NCBI GenBank assembly: GCA_051201605.1
Contig: CP179201.1
Location: 682,001 to 746,000, forward strand
Direction of reading: 5' to 3'
DNA: 64,000 nt
Source of the DNA: CABZJG01 sp902512685
GTDB taxonomy: Bacteria > Pseudomonadota > Alphaproteobacteria > Rhodobacterales > Rhodobacteraceae
This document shows, piece after piece, positions 55,257-64,000 of the stretch. The notes under the pieces were generated by a model. The model was not told where the DNA came from, ran no database searches, and saw only the letters and a program-made list of their open reading frames with translations. The first letter of the stretch is position 1. Each line of letters starts with the position of its first letter. The translations under genes were made by a program, and so were the position numbers.

Positions 55257-56248
55257 TCCGCGACCTCCTTATAGATATGACAGGCAACGGTGTGATCCGC
55301 GCCAAGATCAACCTCATTTGGACCGATTGTAGTACACGCTGCCCCCACAATCTGGCTGCAGCGCGTGTTGAAAACACACCCTGGCGGGCGTTCCAGCGGC
55401 GAAGGAATATCGCCCGGCACAGCAGTGAGCGATTGGTCAAGATTATCAAGCTTTGGCAAAGCTGAAATCAACCCTTGCGTATAAGGATGCTTGGGATTGC
55501 GGATCACTTCGCGCACCGGACCTTCTTCAATCAACCGGCCAAGATACATCACATTCACCCGATCACAGGTTTGAGCAACGACGCCAAGATCATGGGTGAT
55601 AAAAATGATTCCCATGTGAAATTCATCCACCAAATCTTTCATCAAATCGATGACCTGCGCCTGAATCGTCACATCCAGCGCTGTGGTTGGTTCATCTGCA
55701 ATTAGCAAAGCAGGCTTGGTTGAAAGCGCCATTGCGATCATCGCACGCTGGCGCATGCCGCCCGAAAGTTCAAACGCGTATTGATCAAAGCGCTGGAAAG
55801 CATCCGAAATACCAACCCGATCAAGCATTTCGACCGAAATTTCTTTCGCCCGCGCCTTAGACATATCGCCATGCAATTGCAGCTGCTCGACCATTTGTTT
55901 GCCGATGGTAATCGCAGGCGCAAAAGAAGCCATTGGCTCTTGAAAGATCATTGAGATTGCACCGCCCCGCACCACCTTCAAATCGCGCGGCGTTCGAAGC
56001 GACAGAACATCAACTTCGCCTTGCTCTGTATGCAAAGTGATGCGCGAGTCAGGGCCGTAAACTGCATTGCGCGCATTGAGATGCATCAAGGCTTTCGCGG
56101 TTACCGATTTGCCCGATCCGCTTTCCCCGACCAGCCCCATCACTTCTCCCTTGTTCAACGAGAAGGAGACGTCTTCCACCGCCGTGATCAGCCCTTCATC
56201 GGTACGAAACTGAAGGGTCAGGTTTTTGACATCAAGCAGCGCGCTCAT
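55241..56248 (-). CDS. Peptide-type ABC importer ATP-binding subunit (OppD/DppD-like)
   Basis: The 335-aa ATPase has Walker A GESGSGKSVTAK, signature LSGGMRQRAMIA, Walker B LLIADEPTTALD, His-switch IFITHDLGVVAQ and an oligo_HPY C-terminus (HPYTQGLISALP, GCVFNTRCSQ). It overlaps the permease gene by four bases. Length and motifs are normal for the D subunit. Confidence 0.93.
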   Translation of the reverse strand: MSALLDVKNLTLQFRTDEGLITAVEDVSFSLNKGEVMGLVGESGSGKSVTAKALMHLNARNAVYGPDSRITLHTEQGEVDVLSLRTPRDLKVVRGGAISMIFQEPMASFAPAITIGKQMVEQLQLHGDMSKARAKEISVEMLDRVGISDAFQRFDQYAFELSGGMRQRAMIAMALSTKPALLIADEPTTALDVTIQAQVIDLMKDLVDEFHMGIIFITHDLGVVAQTCDRVNVMYLGRLIEEGPVREVIRNPKHPYTQGLISALPKLDNLDQSLTAVPGDIPSPLERPPGCVFNTRCSQIVGAACTTIGPNEVDLGADHTVACHIYKEVAECTDH

Positions 56249-57444
56249 TTGTTCACCTCGGAATAGGGATCAGCAGCATCGCGCAACCCGTCTCCCACGA
56301 AAACGAACGCCATAACCAGAACGATAAAGAACGCCACTGGAATAAAATACCATTGATAATTTAACATAACATCGGCAGATGTCGCCTTTTGCAACATTAC
56401 ACCAAGCGAGGAAACTGGATCTTTCAGACCAAGCCCAATAAAGGAAAGAGCGGTTTCGCTGAGTACCATATAGGGAAAAGAAATTACCAAATCGACAATA
56501 ATGTAACTGGTAAAAGACGGCAATAAATGACGTCGAATTACATGTGACGAGGACGCGCCGCAGAGCTGCGCAGCCAACACATATTCTTGATTTCGTTCTG
56601 TCAGCAGGTGCGTTCGGATACGCCGTGCCAATGTAGGCCACCCGATAAAGCCCAAAATAATCGAGATGTAAAAAAACCGGGCTTCAGCCGAAATTTCGGG
56701 CGGCATAAAGGCCGCTACGGCCATGAATAGCGGAATTGCCGGCACCGTTCGAAAAGCATCGGTGATCATTTGAATCACGCTGTCGATCCAGCCACCGTAA
56801 TAGCCGGACACCCCTCCAATAATCAAAGCCAGCACGAAGGCAATCAAAACGCCAATTGTACCCACCTGAAGCGAAGTCCAAATCGCGTGCAATGTTCGGC
56901 TAAAAATATCTTGTCCACCCTCATCCGTTCCAAAGACGTGTATCTTTCCCTCTTCTAAACCAAACAGATGACGATCACTTTTGATGACACCGAAAAGCTT
57001 ATAAGCATCTCCTTTGGGCAGGAACGTCAAATAAGATCGTTTATCCTCATTAATTTTAGTAACCCACCGAAAATTTGTCGCCAATGATCTTTCTCGTTCA
57101 ACCGGATGAATGAACGGGCTCAAAGAACAGCCGTTTTTATCACAAAATTGCGGAATCTGGGGGGCACCGTTTGTATAATCCTTATTGCGGCCCGCCACAG
57201 TGGGATCATAAGGTGACAAAAATGGCGCAAAAAGGCCTGAAAAAATCAAAAAGACTAGAAAAAAAGCCGCAATCATTGCAGCGCGCTGTTTCTTAAACCG
57301 AGCCCAAATTAATTGGCCCTGCGACGCTGTAAAATAGGCTTCTTTCGCGTGCCGATCATTGTCACCCTCAGCCCCAAACTGTGTTGGGTTTGATATATTT
57401 ATCCCAGCTAATTTTGGGTCGGTCGGATCTGGCATATTGCTCAT
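56245..57444 (-). CDS. Peptide-type ABC importer permease (OppC-like)
   Basis: The 399-aa protein has an OppC_N segment (FKKQRAAMIAAFFLVFLIFS) and a long periplasmic insert (about residues 75-185). The binding-protein-dependent transport domain follows, with the EAA-like loop AAQLCGASSSHVIRRHLLPS and about five C-terminal TM helices. The large insert makes it longer than typical OppC but resembles the YejE-type permeases. It pairs with the permease at 57449. Confidence 0.92.
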   Translation of the reverse strand: MSNMPDPTDPKLAGINISNPTQFGAEGDNDRHAKEAYFTASQGQLIWARFKKQRAAMIAAFFLVFLIFSGLFAPFLSPYDPTVAGRNKDYTNGAPQIPQFCDKNGCSLSPFIHPVERERSLATNFRWVTKINEDKRSYLTFLPKGDAYKLFGVIKSDRHLFGLEEGKIHVFGTDEGGQDIFSRTLHAIWTSLQVGTIGVLIAFVLALIIGGVSGYYGGWIDSVIQMITDAFRTVPAIPLFMAVAAFMPPEISAEARFFYISIILGFIGWPTLARRIRTHLLTERNQEYVLAAQLCGASSSHVIRRHLLPSFTSYIIVDLVISFPYMVLSETALSFIGLGLKDPVSSLGVMLQKATSADVMLNYQWYFIPVAFFIVLVMAFVFVGDGLRDAADPYSEVNK

Positions 57445-57448
57445 GTCC

Positions 57449-58456
57449 TCACCTCACGATGCTTTTGCGGACACGCGGGTCGATGGTTGCCAGCAAGATA
57501 TCCGTGAAAAAATTTAACGCCACTATGGACGCGGTTAATAAGAAAATAATCGCCCCAGCAAGCTGCTGGTCATTCGAACGCGCAAGGGCGTCGATCAAAA
57601 GCTTACCCGCATCGGTCATCACAAGAATCAAGGCAACAATGGGCAACTCATTGAAAATACGGTTCAGGTCAAACCCAAGCGAGTTAATGATTGGCCCAAG
57701 CGCATGACGCGCCGGATATCTCCAGAGCAACTTGCGGCCATGCACGCCGCGCGCGGTTGCAGCTGTAACGTAAAGCTTCCCGATCTCATCTGACATCAAA
57801 GCCCGTACCGTTTGCAGGGCAAAAGCGGTTGCGGACCAGCCCAGAATGAATACGGGCAGCCATGCGTGTTTCAGAAGATCGACAAAACGTGCCAAAGACC
57901 AGGGTGCATCGCGGTACTGGCTAGAAAACAGTCCCGTTAGCGTTTCACCAAAATAAACCGTGGCAAAGAGCATAATCATTAAAGCCAGCAAGAAGTTCGG
58001 CATCGCAAGACCAAGATAGCTAATGATACGCAAAGAATTATTCAGATATGGATTGTTGGATGCAGCAGCAATGATCCCCACCGGAATTGCGATTGCATAG
58101 GCCAAAGCCAGCGAGGCAAGACAGATGCCAAGCGACAGCAAAAACTTATCGCCCAAAAGATCAGCGATATTCACCCGTAGGATACAGCTATCGCCAAACT
58201 CACCTTGAAAGGCGCCAACGATCCATTTGCTCCAACGTTCAAGGAAAGGTCGGTCGAGACCAAGCCGCTGCCTTTCGGCCTCCAATTCATTGGCAATTTG
58301 GATCGAAGATCCTTGGGTATTCTTAAAGGCAAGATAGCGTTCAGCACAATCACCTGGCACCAACTCCATCAGTAAGAACACAAAGAGCGATACTATTATT
58401 AGCGTAATCAGCGCCATAACGGCCCGTGTTATCACGAAGCGCGCAAAGTTTAGCAT
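57449..58456 (-). CDS. Peptide-type ABC importer permease (OppB-like)
   Basis: The 335-aa protein has an N-terminal TM (ALITLIIVSLFVFLLMELVP), the OppB-type ELVPGD turn and five further TM segments. The EAA-like loop is VTAATARGVHGRKLLWRYPA. It lies four bases before the second permease gene and after an intercistronic hairpin that separates it from the binding-protein gene. Confidence 0.92.
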   Translation of the reverse strand: MLNFARFVITRAVMALITLIIVSLFVFLLMELVPGDCAERYLAFKNTQGSSIQIANELEAERQRLGLDRPFLERWSKWIVGAFQGEFGDSCILRVNIADLLGDKFLLSLGICLASLALAYAIAIPVGIIAAASNNPYLNNSLRIISYLGLAMPNFLLALMIMLFATVYFGETLTGLFSSQYRDAPWSLARFVDLLKHAWLPVFILGWSATAFALQTVRALMSDEIGKLYVTAATARGVHGRKLLWRYPARHALGPIINSLGFDLNRIFNELPIVALILVMTDAGKLLIDALARSNDQQLAGAIIFLLTASIVALNFFTDILLATIDPRVRKSIVR

Positions 58457-58499
58457 TGTAATTTCCTGTTCGCCCTGCCCAGAAGCATATTAAAATCAA

Positions 58500-58523
58500 T
58501 GACGGGCGGCAAGCCGCCCGTCA
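58500..58523 (-). terminator. Intercistronic hairpin between binding protein and permease genes
   Basis: TGACGGGCGGC (58500-58510) is perfectly complementary to GCCGCCCGTCA (58513-58523), and a T-rich stretch follows on the minus strand. Placed between solute-binding protein and permease, it probably causes partial termination or protects the upstream message, giving more binding protein than permease. Confidence 0.75.
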
Positions 58524-58547
58524 TCAGTTCAACAAAAACCTTGCTGC

Positions 58548-60587
58548 TTACTCGTCCAACCACCACTGGGTCGCACGGTAAGGATAAGTCCGGTAATATT
58601 CGTAACTATGAGTCTTGGTTTCGGTAAAGTTGATCAGATTGTTGCGATGAATCATCGGCGCGGGGGCAATCACCGTACCAATGAACAACAATTCTTTGGT
58701 CATATGTTCGACCATTCTTGCACCTGCCTGATTGAAAGCATCAGAACCTGCTGCGGCGGATTGCAGAACATTGATGTCTTCCATCATCTGCTTGGCCCAA
58801 GCTGGAGGCTCTTCACCTGCAGACCCGTTAGAAGCAATCCACTCGGCCCAAAGCATCGCATTGCGGTTTCCGAAATAATTTTCATAGGGTGGAACCCATA
58901 GCTCATTATTACCTAGAACGATCGCCAAAGGCTGACCTTTGCGCCACATGCTGACATCCAGTTTATTGGAAGACTGAGCCGAACGATACTCATCCGGTGT
59001 AACTTCCTTTACAACGGAAGCAATGCCCACATCGCGCCAATATTGCGCCGCTAATTCGACAGTTTGGCCAGCAATCCCTTGAGTTGAAAAGTTAAGATTC
59101 AAGACCAGCTTATCGCCATTTGGCAATTCGCGAATGCCATCACCATCCGTGTCGGCCATGCCAAGCCCGTCAAGCAGCGCATTGGCACCAGCCGGATCAT
59201 ACTCAGTGGCATAGGTCTCCATTGACGCATCAGCAAATGCTGGCAGCGGTGAAAACCCAGTATAGGCACGAGGCGTACCTTGACCAAAGAAGCCGATTTC
59301 GTTCATCTCACTGCGGTTGATCGCGATTGACATCGCCCGCCGGAAATCAATATTACCGAAAACCTCGCGCTTGGCCGGATCTTCATGGGTCACGTTAAAG
59401 CCCAAAGCACCGATGGTAATTTCAGGCTTCAAATGAACCGTATAATCGCCTTTTTCTTGGTTTTCGAGCAGGATAGGTGCTGAAGCCAATTGCAAAGACT
59501 GGGCCTTATAATCGATCTCGCCATTTACAATCTTAAGTATACGCACCTCATTATCATTGATGTAAACTTCATCAAACTCATTGATATAAGGCAATTGCTG
59601 GCCGGTCGGATCCACTTGGAAGAAATAAGGGTTAGCAACAAAATGCCGCCCTTCGGGGGTGTCGGCGATTACGATATGGCTTTCAAGCGTAGGATAGGTT
59701 GCTTTAGGAAGGCCAGCAACCAGATCCGGGTTTGACAGCATTGGGGTTGGCGTATCCGTCCAATCCGAATTACCGTAATAGGCCTTGATCGCAGCATAGC
59801 CATTTTCAAAGCCAAGCGCCTGCGCATTGGCATCCGCATTCGAGTCAACACCTGGGTGGAACAGACCCAGGAAATGCTTGGGCTGGAAAGGCTGCGAATA
59901 ATGCGTCGCGAAATGCGCAATCAGGCCGGGTTTGGGCGCAGGTAAGTTGAAAATCACCGTGGTGGCGTCGGGCGCATCCACGCTCATCGCCTCACCTGCG
60001 ACGGTGATATAATCTTTCGGCGTTTCAAAAATGTTTTTATCCAACATCAGATTATCGTGATAGAACACGATATCTTCGCTGGTGAATGGCGCGCCATCCG
60101 ACCACTTATGGCCTTCCCGAAGCTTGATTGTCAGCTGGGTAAAATCATCATTCCAATCGAAGGATTTCGCCACATTCGGAACGATGGTCTGAAGATCATC
60201 CGAATAACGCAAAAGGCTAACATGGCGCACGGATAAAAAGTCAGATGTTCCCGCTTCCGTCGCATTCGATAAAACGTCTAATTGCCCGCCATAACGCCCC
60301 ACGGCATCATAAGGAACCATCACTAAAGGCTCTGAAGGCAACCGGTCAGCCAAAGCTGGCAGAGCGCCATTGCCTTGGATGCGCGCGTTTAATGCAGCAG
60401 CGTCCGGATTTCCCGAAAGCGCCATAGTGCATCCGGCCGCAGCCTCGAACTCGGCCAAATCATATTGTTGCGGGTAAGCGCCTGCCGCGACTCCCCCCAT
60501 TTCGGCAACCGTGATCGCGGGGCAATTGGCAAATGCCATACCCGGCAATGCAATCGCAGCCACGCCAGAAAGCAATAAACGTTTCAT
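58548..60587 (-). CDS. Family 5 extracellular solute-binding protein of the peptide ABC importer
   Basis: The 679-aa protein has a signal peptide (MKRLLLSGVAAIALPGMAFA, cut before NCPAIT) and the SBP_bac_5 fold: DWNDDFTQLTIKLREGHKWS, DGAPFTSEDIVFYHDNLM and FGNIDFRRAMSIAINRSEMN. It is longer than typical OppA by about 120 residues, including an N-terminal extension with ALNARIQGNGALPALADRLP. It captures the substrate (peptide-like; exact ligand unknown) in the periplasm. AGGAGAG precedes the ATG. It is the first gene of the operon. Confidence 0.93.
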   Translation of the reverse strand: MKRLLLSGVAAIALPGMAFANCPAITVAEMGGVAAGAYPQQYDLAEFEAAAGCTMALSGNPDAAALNARIQGNGALPALADRLPSEPLVMVPYDAVGRYGGQLDVLSNATEAGTSDFLSVRHVSLLRYSDDLQTIVPNVAKSFDWNDDFTQLTIKLREGHKWSDGAPFTSEDIVFYHDNLMLDKNIFETPKDYITVAGEAMSVDAPDATTVIFNLPAPKPGLIAHFATHYSQPFQPKHFLGLFHPGVDSNADANAQALGFENGYAAIKAYYGNSDWTDTPTPMLSNPDLVAGLPKATYPTLESHIVIADTPEGRHFVANPYFFQVDPTGQQLPYINEFDEVYINDNEVRILKIVNGEIDYKAQSLQLASAPILLENQEKGDYTVHLKPEITIGALGFNVTHEDPAKREVFGNIDFRRAMSIAINRSEMNEIGFFGQGTPRAYTGFSPLPAFADASMETYATEYDPAGANALLDGLGMADTDGDGIRELPNGDKLVLNLNFSTQGIAGQTVELAAQYWRDVGIASVVKEVTPDEYRSAQSSNKLDVSMWRKGQPLAIVLGNNELWVPPYENYFGNRNAMLWAEWIASNGSAGEEPPAWAKQMMEDINVLQSAAAGSDAFNQAGARMVEHMTKELLFIGTVIAPAPMIHRNNLINFTETKTHSYEYYRTYPYRATQWWLDE

Positions 60588-61673
60588 GTTCTCTCCTTAG
60601 GTTAGTTGTATCATGCGCGATCTGATGACGCGCTTGGTTCGCGTGCGCGCCAAGTCAGCGACACGATAGATTAGGTCAGACATACTATATCCGGCGCGAT
60701 CGTCACAATTTAAAATATTGACAGTCAACTCCGTCTGACCTTCCTTTCTTCGCCTAAAAGCACACCTTCCATGTCAACGAGAAAAGATCCGAAAACCAAA
60801 ACCTACGCGACATTAATTTAGGCCTGCCTCTCAAGGGCGTTAACGTTTCATCCCCTTGATCAAAGTATTCTTTGCAAATACGCATTTAGGCATAGGTTTG
60901 GATGAAAAAGTATTTTTTTTGATAATTCAAGGTAAATGTAGCCTCCAAAAACTTTCTTCGCTCCCCTTTTTTGGTATATCACAGATCTTTTTTGAAAAAT
61001 TGAACACGAGGCTTCTGTTCAAAACCCTAATTTTCATAGCGTTTGCCAATGAAAGCTGACAGCTGAAGGTCTTTCAAAAATAATTTGGGAAATTTAGCAA
61101 AAATCTGTTCGCGCGCAACAAACACCCAAAGATCATGACCAATCGGGCAGGCACCTCAAGAATCGCATAACAACTTATTTTTTACTTTTTAAATACTGCT
61201 AAAACAGAAATTTGAAGAAAACGATGCCTCTATTTAGATGGCTTAGCCCGTCTTTGCGCAAACGCGTATTTTGCGTTTTACGGCATTTCTGCAAATCAAA
61301 AATAAATACTCCCAGCTTTTCTAAAAAATCCTTCCATCCTTCTCTCAAAGATCCAGTACCGATACGCCGCCCCTCACTTCTCTCAGAATTCTTTGAAAGG
61401 CATCATAGATGCGTCGCGTCAATACAGCGCAAAAAAGCACGGATCATGGGTTGATCCCGGCGGATGGATAAAAATACCAAAGATTCTTTCATGCGCAGCG
61501 TGACACCTGAAATTGCGACAGCACGGTGGTGTCAGACAAAACGGCTCAAGCATCAGAGGCCTTGGGAGCGAGGATTCTATGAGGCGATAAGAGAGCGCCA
61601 CTCTGTAAGAGCAGCGTTGGTCAGGGGCAGGAGGCTCCCCGCACTTTCTTTCAAAGATTATTACAAAACGACC
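60588..61673. other. Long non-coding stretch upstream of the ABC operon
   Basis: The operon promoter must lie in the first 150 bp (a CTTGG/CCAAG inverted repeat is at 60633-60654). Beyond that I find no convincing gene; short frames lack ribosome sites and family signs. GGTGGTGTCAGACAAAACG at 61525-61543 resembles the end of the IS6-type element at 1797 in 16 of 19 bases. Confidence 0.45.
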
Positions 61674-62597
61674 TTACTTGGGCACCAGTAATTCAGAATC
61701 AACAATTTTTGATTTATTAATTTTTGCTTCACGCCTCGTTATATAAACGGTTGAAGAAAATATTATCAGTCCTCCAAGCCAAGTCCAGTATAAGGGTAAT
61801 TCAGAAAAAATTACCCAAGCCAGAAACGCTATCATAGGTAATTTAATAAACTGGAATGGTTGCAAACTGGTGATGTCCGCAAGAGAATAAGCACGTGTAA
61901 AAAAACTGTGCCCGACTGTTCCACAAAAAGCTAAACACCATAAATAAAGCCAAGTTAATGCACTGGGCCATTCCCAAACAAAAATTGCTGGTACGAATGA
62001 GATCGGGACAAGCATAATCACCATCCAAACAACAATGGCATTAGCAGATTCGTTTGCAGTTAATTTTTTCACTATTAATAAATTTATTGAATGAAAAAAA
62101 GCGCCTATGAATGCTAAGATAATTCCAAGAGAAATACTTCCTACACCAGGTTGAACAATAATAAGCATTCCAATAAAACCAACAAAAATAGCTGCAACTC
62201 GTCGAAACTTTATAACCTCTCCAAGTAAGAAAACGGCCAAAATTGTAACAAATATTGGTGTAGTAAAACTTATTGCGGTCGCTTGAGCCAGAGGAATTAA
62301 AGTTATAGCAGAAAATCCGGAAAACATTCCAATACTTACAAATATAGCACGCCAAACGAATAATCCTGGCCTATTCATTTTAAAAGAAGCCAATCCAGAA
62401 CTACTCATGACAGGAATAATTATAAGGCAAGCTAGAAGGTTTCTAAAAAAAATCACCTCCATAATATGGATATTTTCAGAAGATTTTCGTATAAAAATTC
62501 CCATGAAACTGAAGAAAAAAATCGATATAAGGGTATAGGCAATCGCTTTATTTTGCGATGGTAAGGTTCTAAAAGATAATAAAGGCTGCCAGGACAT
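61674..62597 (-). CDS. EamA-family (DMT) transporter
   Basis: The 307-aa protein has ten predicted TM helices in two repeats, each with EamA features: the first TISIFFFS-like helix followed by FFRNLLACLIIIP, then IPLAQATAISFTTPIFVTIL, and in repeat 2 SLGIILAFIGAFFHSINLLI and LQPFQFIKLPMIAFLAWVIF. It has the usual length and position of loops. It is probably an inner-membrane metabolite exporter; the substrate is unknown. It stands alone. Confidence 0.9.
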   Translation of the reverse strand: MSWQPLLSFRTLPSQNKAIAYTLISIFFFSFMGIFIRKSSENIHIMEVIFFRNLLACLIIIPVMSSSGLASFKMNRPGLFVWRAIFVSIGMFSGFSAITLIPLAQATAISFTTPIFVTILAVFLLGEVIKFRRVAAIFVGFIGMLIIVQPGVGSISLGIILAFIGAFFHSINLLIVKKLTANESANAIVVWMVIMLVPISFVPAIFVWEWPSALTWLYLWCLAFCGTVGHSFFTRAYSLADITSLQPFQFIKLPMIAFLAWVIFSELPLYWTWLGGLIIFSSTVYITRREAKINKSKIVDSELLVPK

Positions 62598-62742
62598 TTA
62601 TTTTCCTTCTGGTAAAATAGGTATCTTAGAATCGCCAAATTGCTCGTGAAACTTGTCAAAGATATTTTTACTTAAACTTCTACAGAAGACCAGAGATGGA
62701 AATCTCCATCTCTCAGCACCACTAATTTTGGCTTTCTCTAAT

Positions 62743-62895
62743 TGTCCAGCCCCCAAATTATGTACCATTTTTCAATAGAGTTTCTGGAACTGGCGGTCTC
62801 ATGTTCAGGGCTTGGTGAGGGCGGATGTGATTGTACTGCTTTAGCCATGCATTGATGGGAACGTCTACCAGCATCGCACTTCTAGCGGAATGCAA
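62743..62895 (-). mobile_element. 3' relic of an IS3-family element (OrfB end)
   Basis: The minus strand encodes VPINAWLKQYNHIRPHQALN and MRPPVPETLLKNGT before a TAA at 62758-62760. The IS end TGTCCAGCCCCCAAATT begins at 62743. This is the C-terminus of an IS3-type OrfB; the rest of the element is missing. Confidence 0.75.
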
Positions 62896-63445
62896 TGGCA
62901 CGGTATCCATCCAGTGATCCACCTCTAACCCTCAGCCAATGTAGGTAGTGTAGGCAATGTAGGCATTTTGGAAAACTTTTCTGGGGAAATTCTCTGGGGA
63001 CTTTTCGGATTTGCCTACATTGCCTACATTGCCTACACTCTTATCTCTCTTCTTTAACGAGGAAGGGGTAGTATATATAAAACACCACCTCGTATAAGCT
63101 GGATGCACAAGCAGCCCCCATCCACTGGTCAGATAAAACCGTCAAGATCGGGTATTAGGGTAGATATTCCCAGTTGACGATTACCAAACCCCAATCTCAG
63201 GTCAGGCTTGTATACGATACCCGGGTATAGGGGGGTGGCACTTGCAGGGGGCCTAATCGTAGACCAAACCGTAGACCAAATTACGCCTGTTGCAGGAACC
63301 ATAATGAGGCAGTAGCCTTGTTTTGTGGGGTTAATGCGTTGGGTCGTTTCCTACCGGAGGAACCATCACCTCCCCGGTGCGCCACCTACTCACATAACGC
63401 ATTGTAATACCTCACTATTTTGAAATTTATAGTGAACCGTAGACC
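62896..63445. other. Intergenic region with iteron-like repeats
   Basis: No gene is apparent. It contains the large inverted TAGGCAATG structure described separately and a hairpin near 63352-63380 (ACCGG-AGG ... CCT-CCCCGGT). Confidence 0.4.
62948..63038. repeat. 18-bp inverted repeat built from GTAGGCAAT iterons
   Basis: GTGTAGGCAATGTAGGCA (62948-62965) is perfectly complementary to 63021-63038, around 55 bp. Extra iteron copies flank the arms (TGTAGGTAG at 62940, TGCCTACAT at 63012-63020). It can form a cruciform or bind a protein cooperatively. Confidence 0.75.
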
Positions 63446-63643
63446 ATGCTGGCAACCAAATCTAATAGCTATACCTTCCAAAAAGGCGGCGTCTGGTATT
63501 TCTCCCGTCGAGTACCTGTTGATCTAAGACGGCATTATAGAACGGGTAGGATCGCCTACTCTCTAAGAACCAAATCCACCAGGGATGCCCGTGTTAGGGC
63601 AATGAGTGATGCTGCTAAATTGGATCGGCCTAAAGTCTCATGA
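63446..63643 (+). pseudogene. N-terminal fragment of a DUF6538-type integrase
   Basis: The 65-codon frame reads NSYTFQKGGVWYFSRRVPVD, LRRHYRTGRIAYSLRTKSTR and DARVRAMSDAAKLD, the N-terminal arm of DUF6538 tyrosine integrases. It then runs into a stop at 63643. The core and catalytic domains are absent. It overlaps the start of the VOC gene by four bases. Confidence 0.75.
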
Positions 63644-64000
63644 TCAAGTCCATCGATCACATAGTTTTAACGGCACAAAATATTGAACAAACCATTTCAT
63701 TTTATTGTGATATCTTGGGAATGCAGCTTGAGTCATTCACTCCTCCAGATGGTAGTCTGGCAAGGCAAGCGTTGAAGTTTGGTAATCAGAAAATTAACCT
63801 TCATGATGCAAAAGCACCATATGTTCCTCATGCTAAAAACCCCACTTCAGGCGCTATCGACATTTGTTTCTTGAGTGACCTTCCTACCCAAGAGTGGATT
63901 AAAAGGTTCGAGTTGCACAACATTCCAATAGAAAATGGCCCAGTACAAAAAACGGGAGCAACAGGCCCACTCATGTCAATATATGTTCGAGATCCAGACG
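63640..64000 (+). CDS. VOC-superfamily protein, 5' part
   Basis: From the ATG at 63640 the frame reads IKSIDHIVLTAQNIEQTISF, YCDILGMQLESFTPPDGSLA, KINLHDAKAPYVPHAKNPTS and ends at the window edge with MSIYVRDPD. This is a glyoxalase/fosfomycin-resistance-like VOC domain with metal-ligand positions His8 (DHIVL) and a His in the INLH strand; the last Glu should follow just outside. The substrate is unknown. Confidence 0.85.
   Translation, partial: MIKSIDHIVLTAQNIEQTISFYCDILGMQLESFTPPDGSLARQALKFGNQKINLHDAKAPYVPHAKNPTSGAIDICFLSDLPTQEWIKRFELHNIPIENGPVQKTGATGPLMSIYVRDPD

Noticed and set aside
61464..61691. 75-aa ORF in the gap before the EamA gene
   Set aside because: No ribosome site, no family resemblance, and it overlaps the end of the transporter gene on the other strand.
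63352..63395. tRNA-like hairpin near GGTGCGCCACCT
   Set aside because: The supposed T arm lacks TTCRA, the loop length is wrong, and no anticodon arm precedes it.

Overview
The window reads as a mosaic, AT-rich accessory region of an alphaproteobacterium, probably a marine Rhodobacterales-type organism. The main pointers are a ChvG/ChvI-like two-component pair, the marine proteobacterial type of sortase with its own vWA/VIT target protein, extensin-family proteins, DUF6538-type integrases, and DUF2924/DUF5681 genes. This is inference from gene families; no rRNA or complete tRNA is present. The peptide ABC operon at 54-60 kb is visibly more GC-rich and more ordered than the rest.

Layout. 1-1.43 kb: start of a quinone-oxidoreductase-like MDR gene diverging from a LysR regulator. 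1.5-5.4 kb: mobile debris (IS3-type relic, complete IS6-type element) followed by DUF2924, a ParB-domain DNA methyltransferase and a DUF5681 gene. At 5.43 kb lies the 3' half of a tRNA-Thr(TGT), a typical integration scar. 5.8-21 kb: a defence/DNA-metabolism island with a cytosine-5 methyltransferase convergent with a 1618-aa Type ISP restriction enzyme, a BrxL (BREX) relic cut by an IS3-family element, a DUF2779 nuclease, and a divergent pair made of a frameshifted DUF4145/SF1 helicase and a TPR/OB-like protein ending in an SSB-like acidic tail. 21.5-25.4 kb: truncated Sel1 gene, two-component pair, serine-recombinase relic, EEP phosphodiesterase-like gene.

26-45 kb holds the most unusual architecture. 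A 2.74-kb cassette occurs twice as an essentially identical direct repeat (26831-29571 and 39520-42260, offset 12,689 bp). Each copy carries a leftward operon of three tiny membrane proteins (two share a cysteine-rich C-terminus), a TTG-started DUF3127 OB-fold gene, a 189-nt leader whose Shine-Dalgarno can pair into a hairpin, and a rightward operon of small secreted/membrane proteins that runs by stop/start overlaps into the sortase target gene. Copy 2 continues into an intact target (LPQTS signal) plus sortase; copy 1 runs into a decayed target relic. Between them sit an alpha-2-macroglobulin with intact thioester, PBP1C, a truncated helicase and other relics.

45-50 kb: two extensin-family proteins around two unknown envelope proteins, then a DUF2182/DUF1326 pair. 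50-53.9 kb: a tyrosine integrase, a gene cut by an IS3-family element that itself sits in another IS3-family element, and a VOC relic. 54.2-60.6 kb: complete five-gene peptide/opine-type ABC importer. 61.6-64 kb: EamA transporter, IS relic, a large inverted iteron structure, an integrase N-terminal relic and the start of a VOC gene running off the window.

Pseudogenes and gene fragments are unusually frequent, so much of this window is decaying or recently rearranged DNA.
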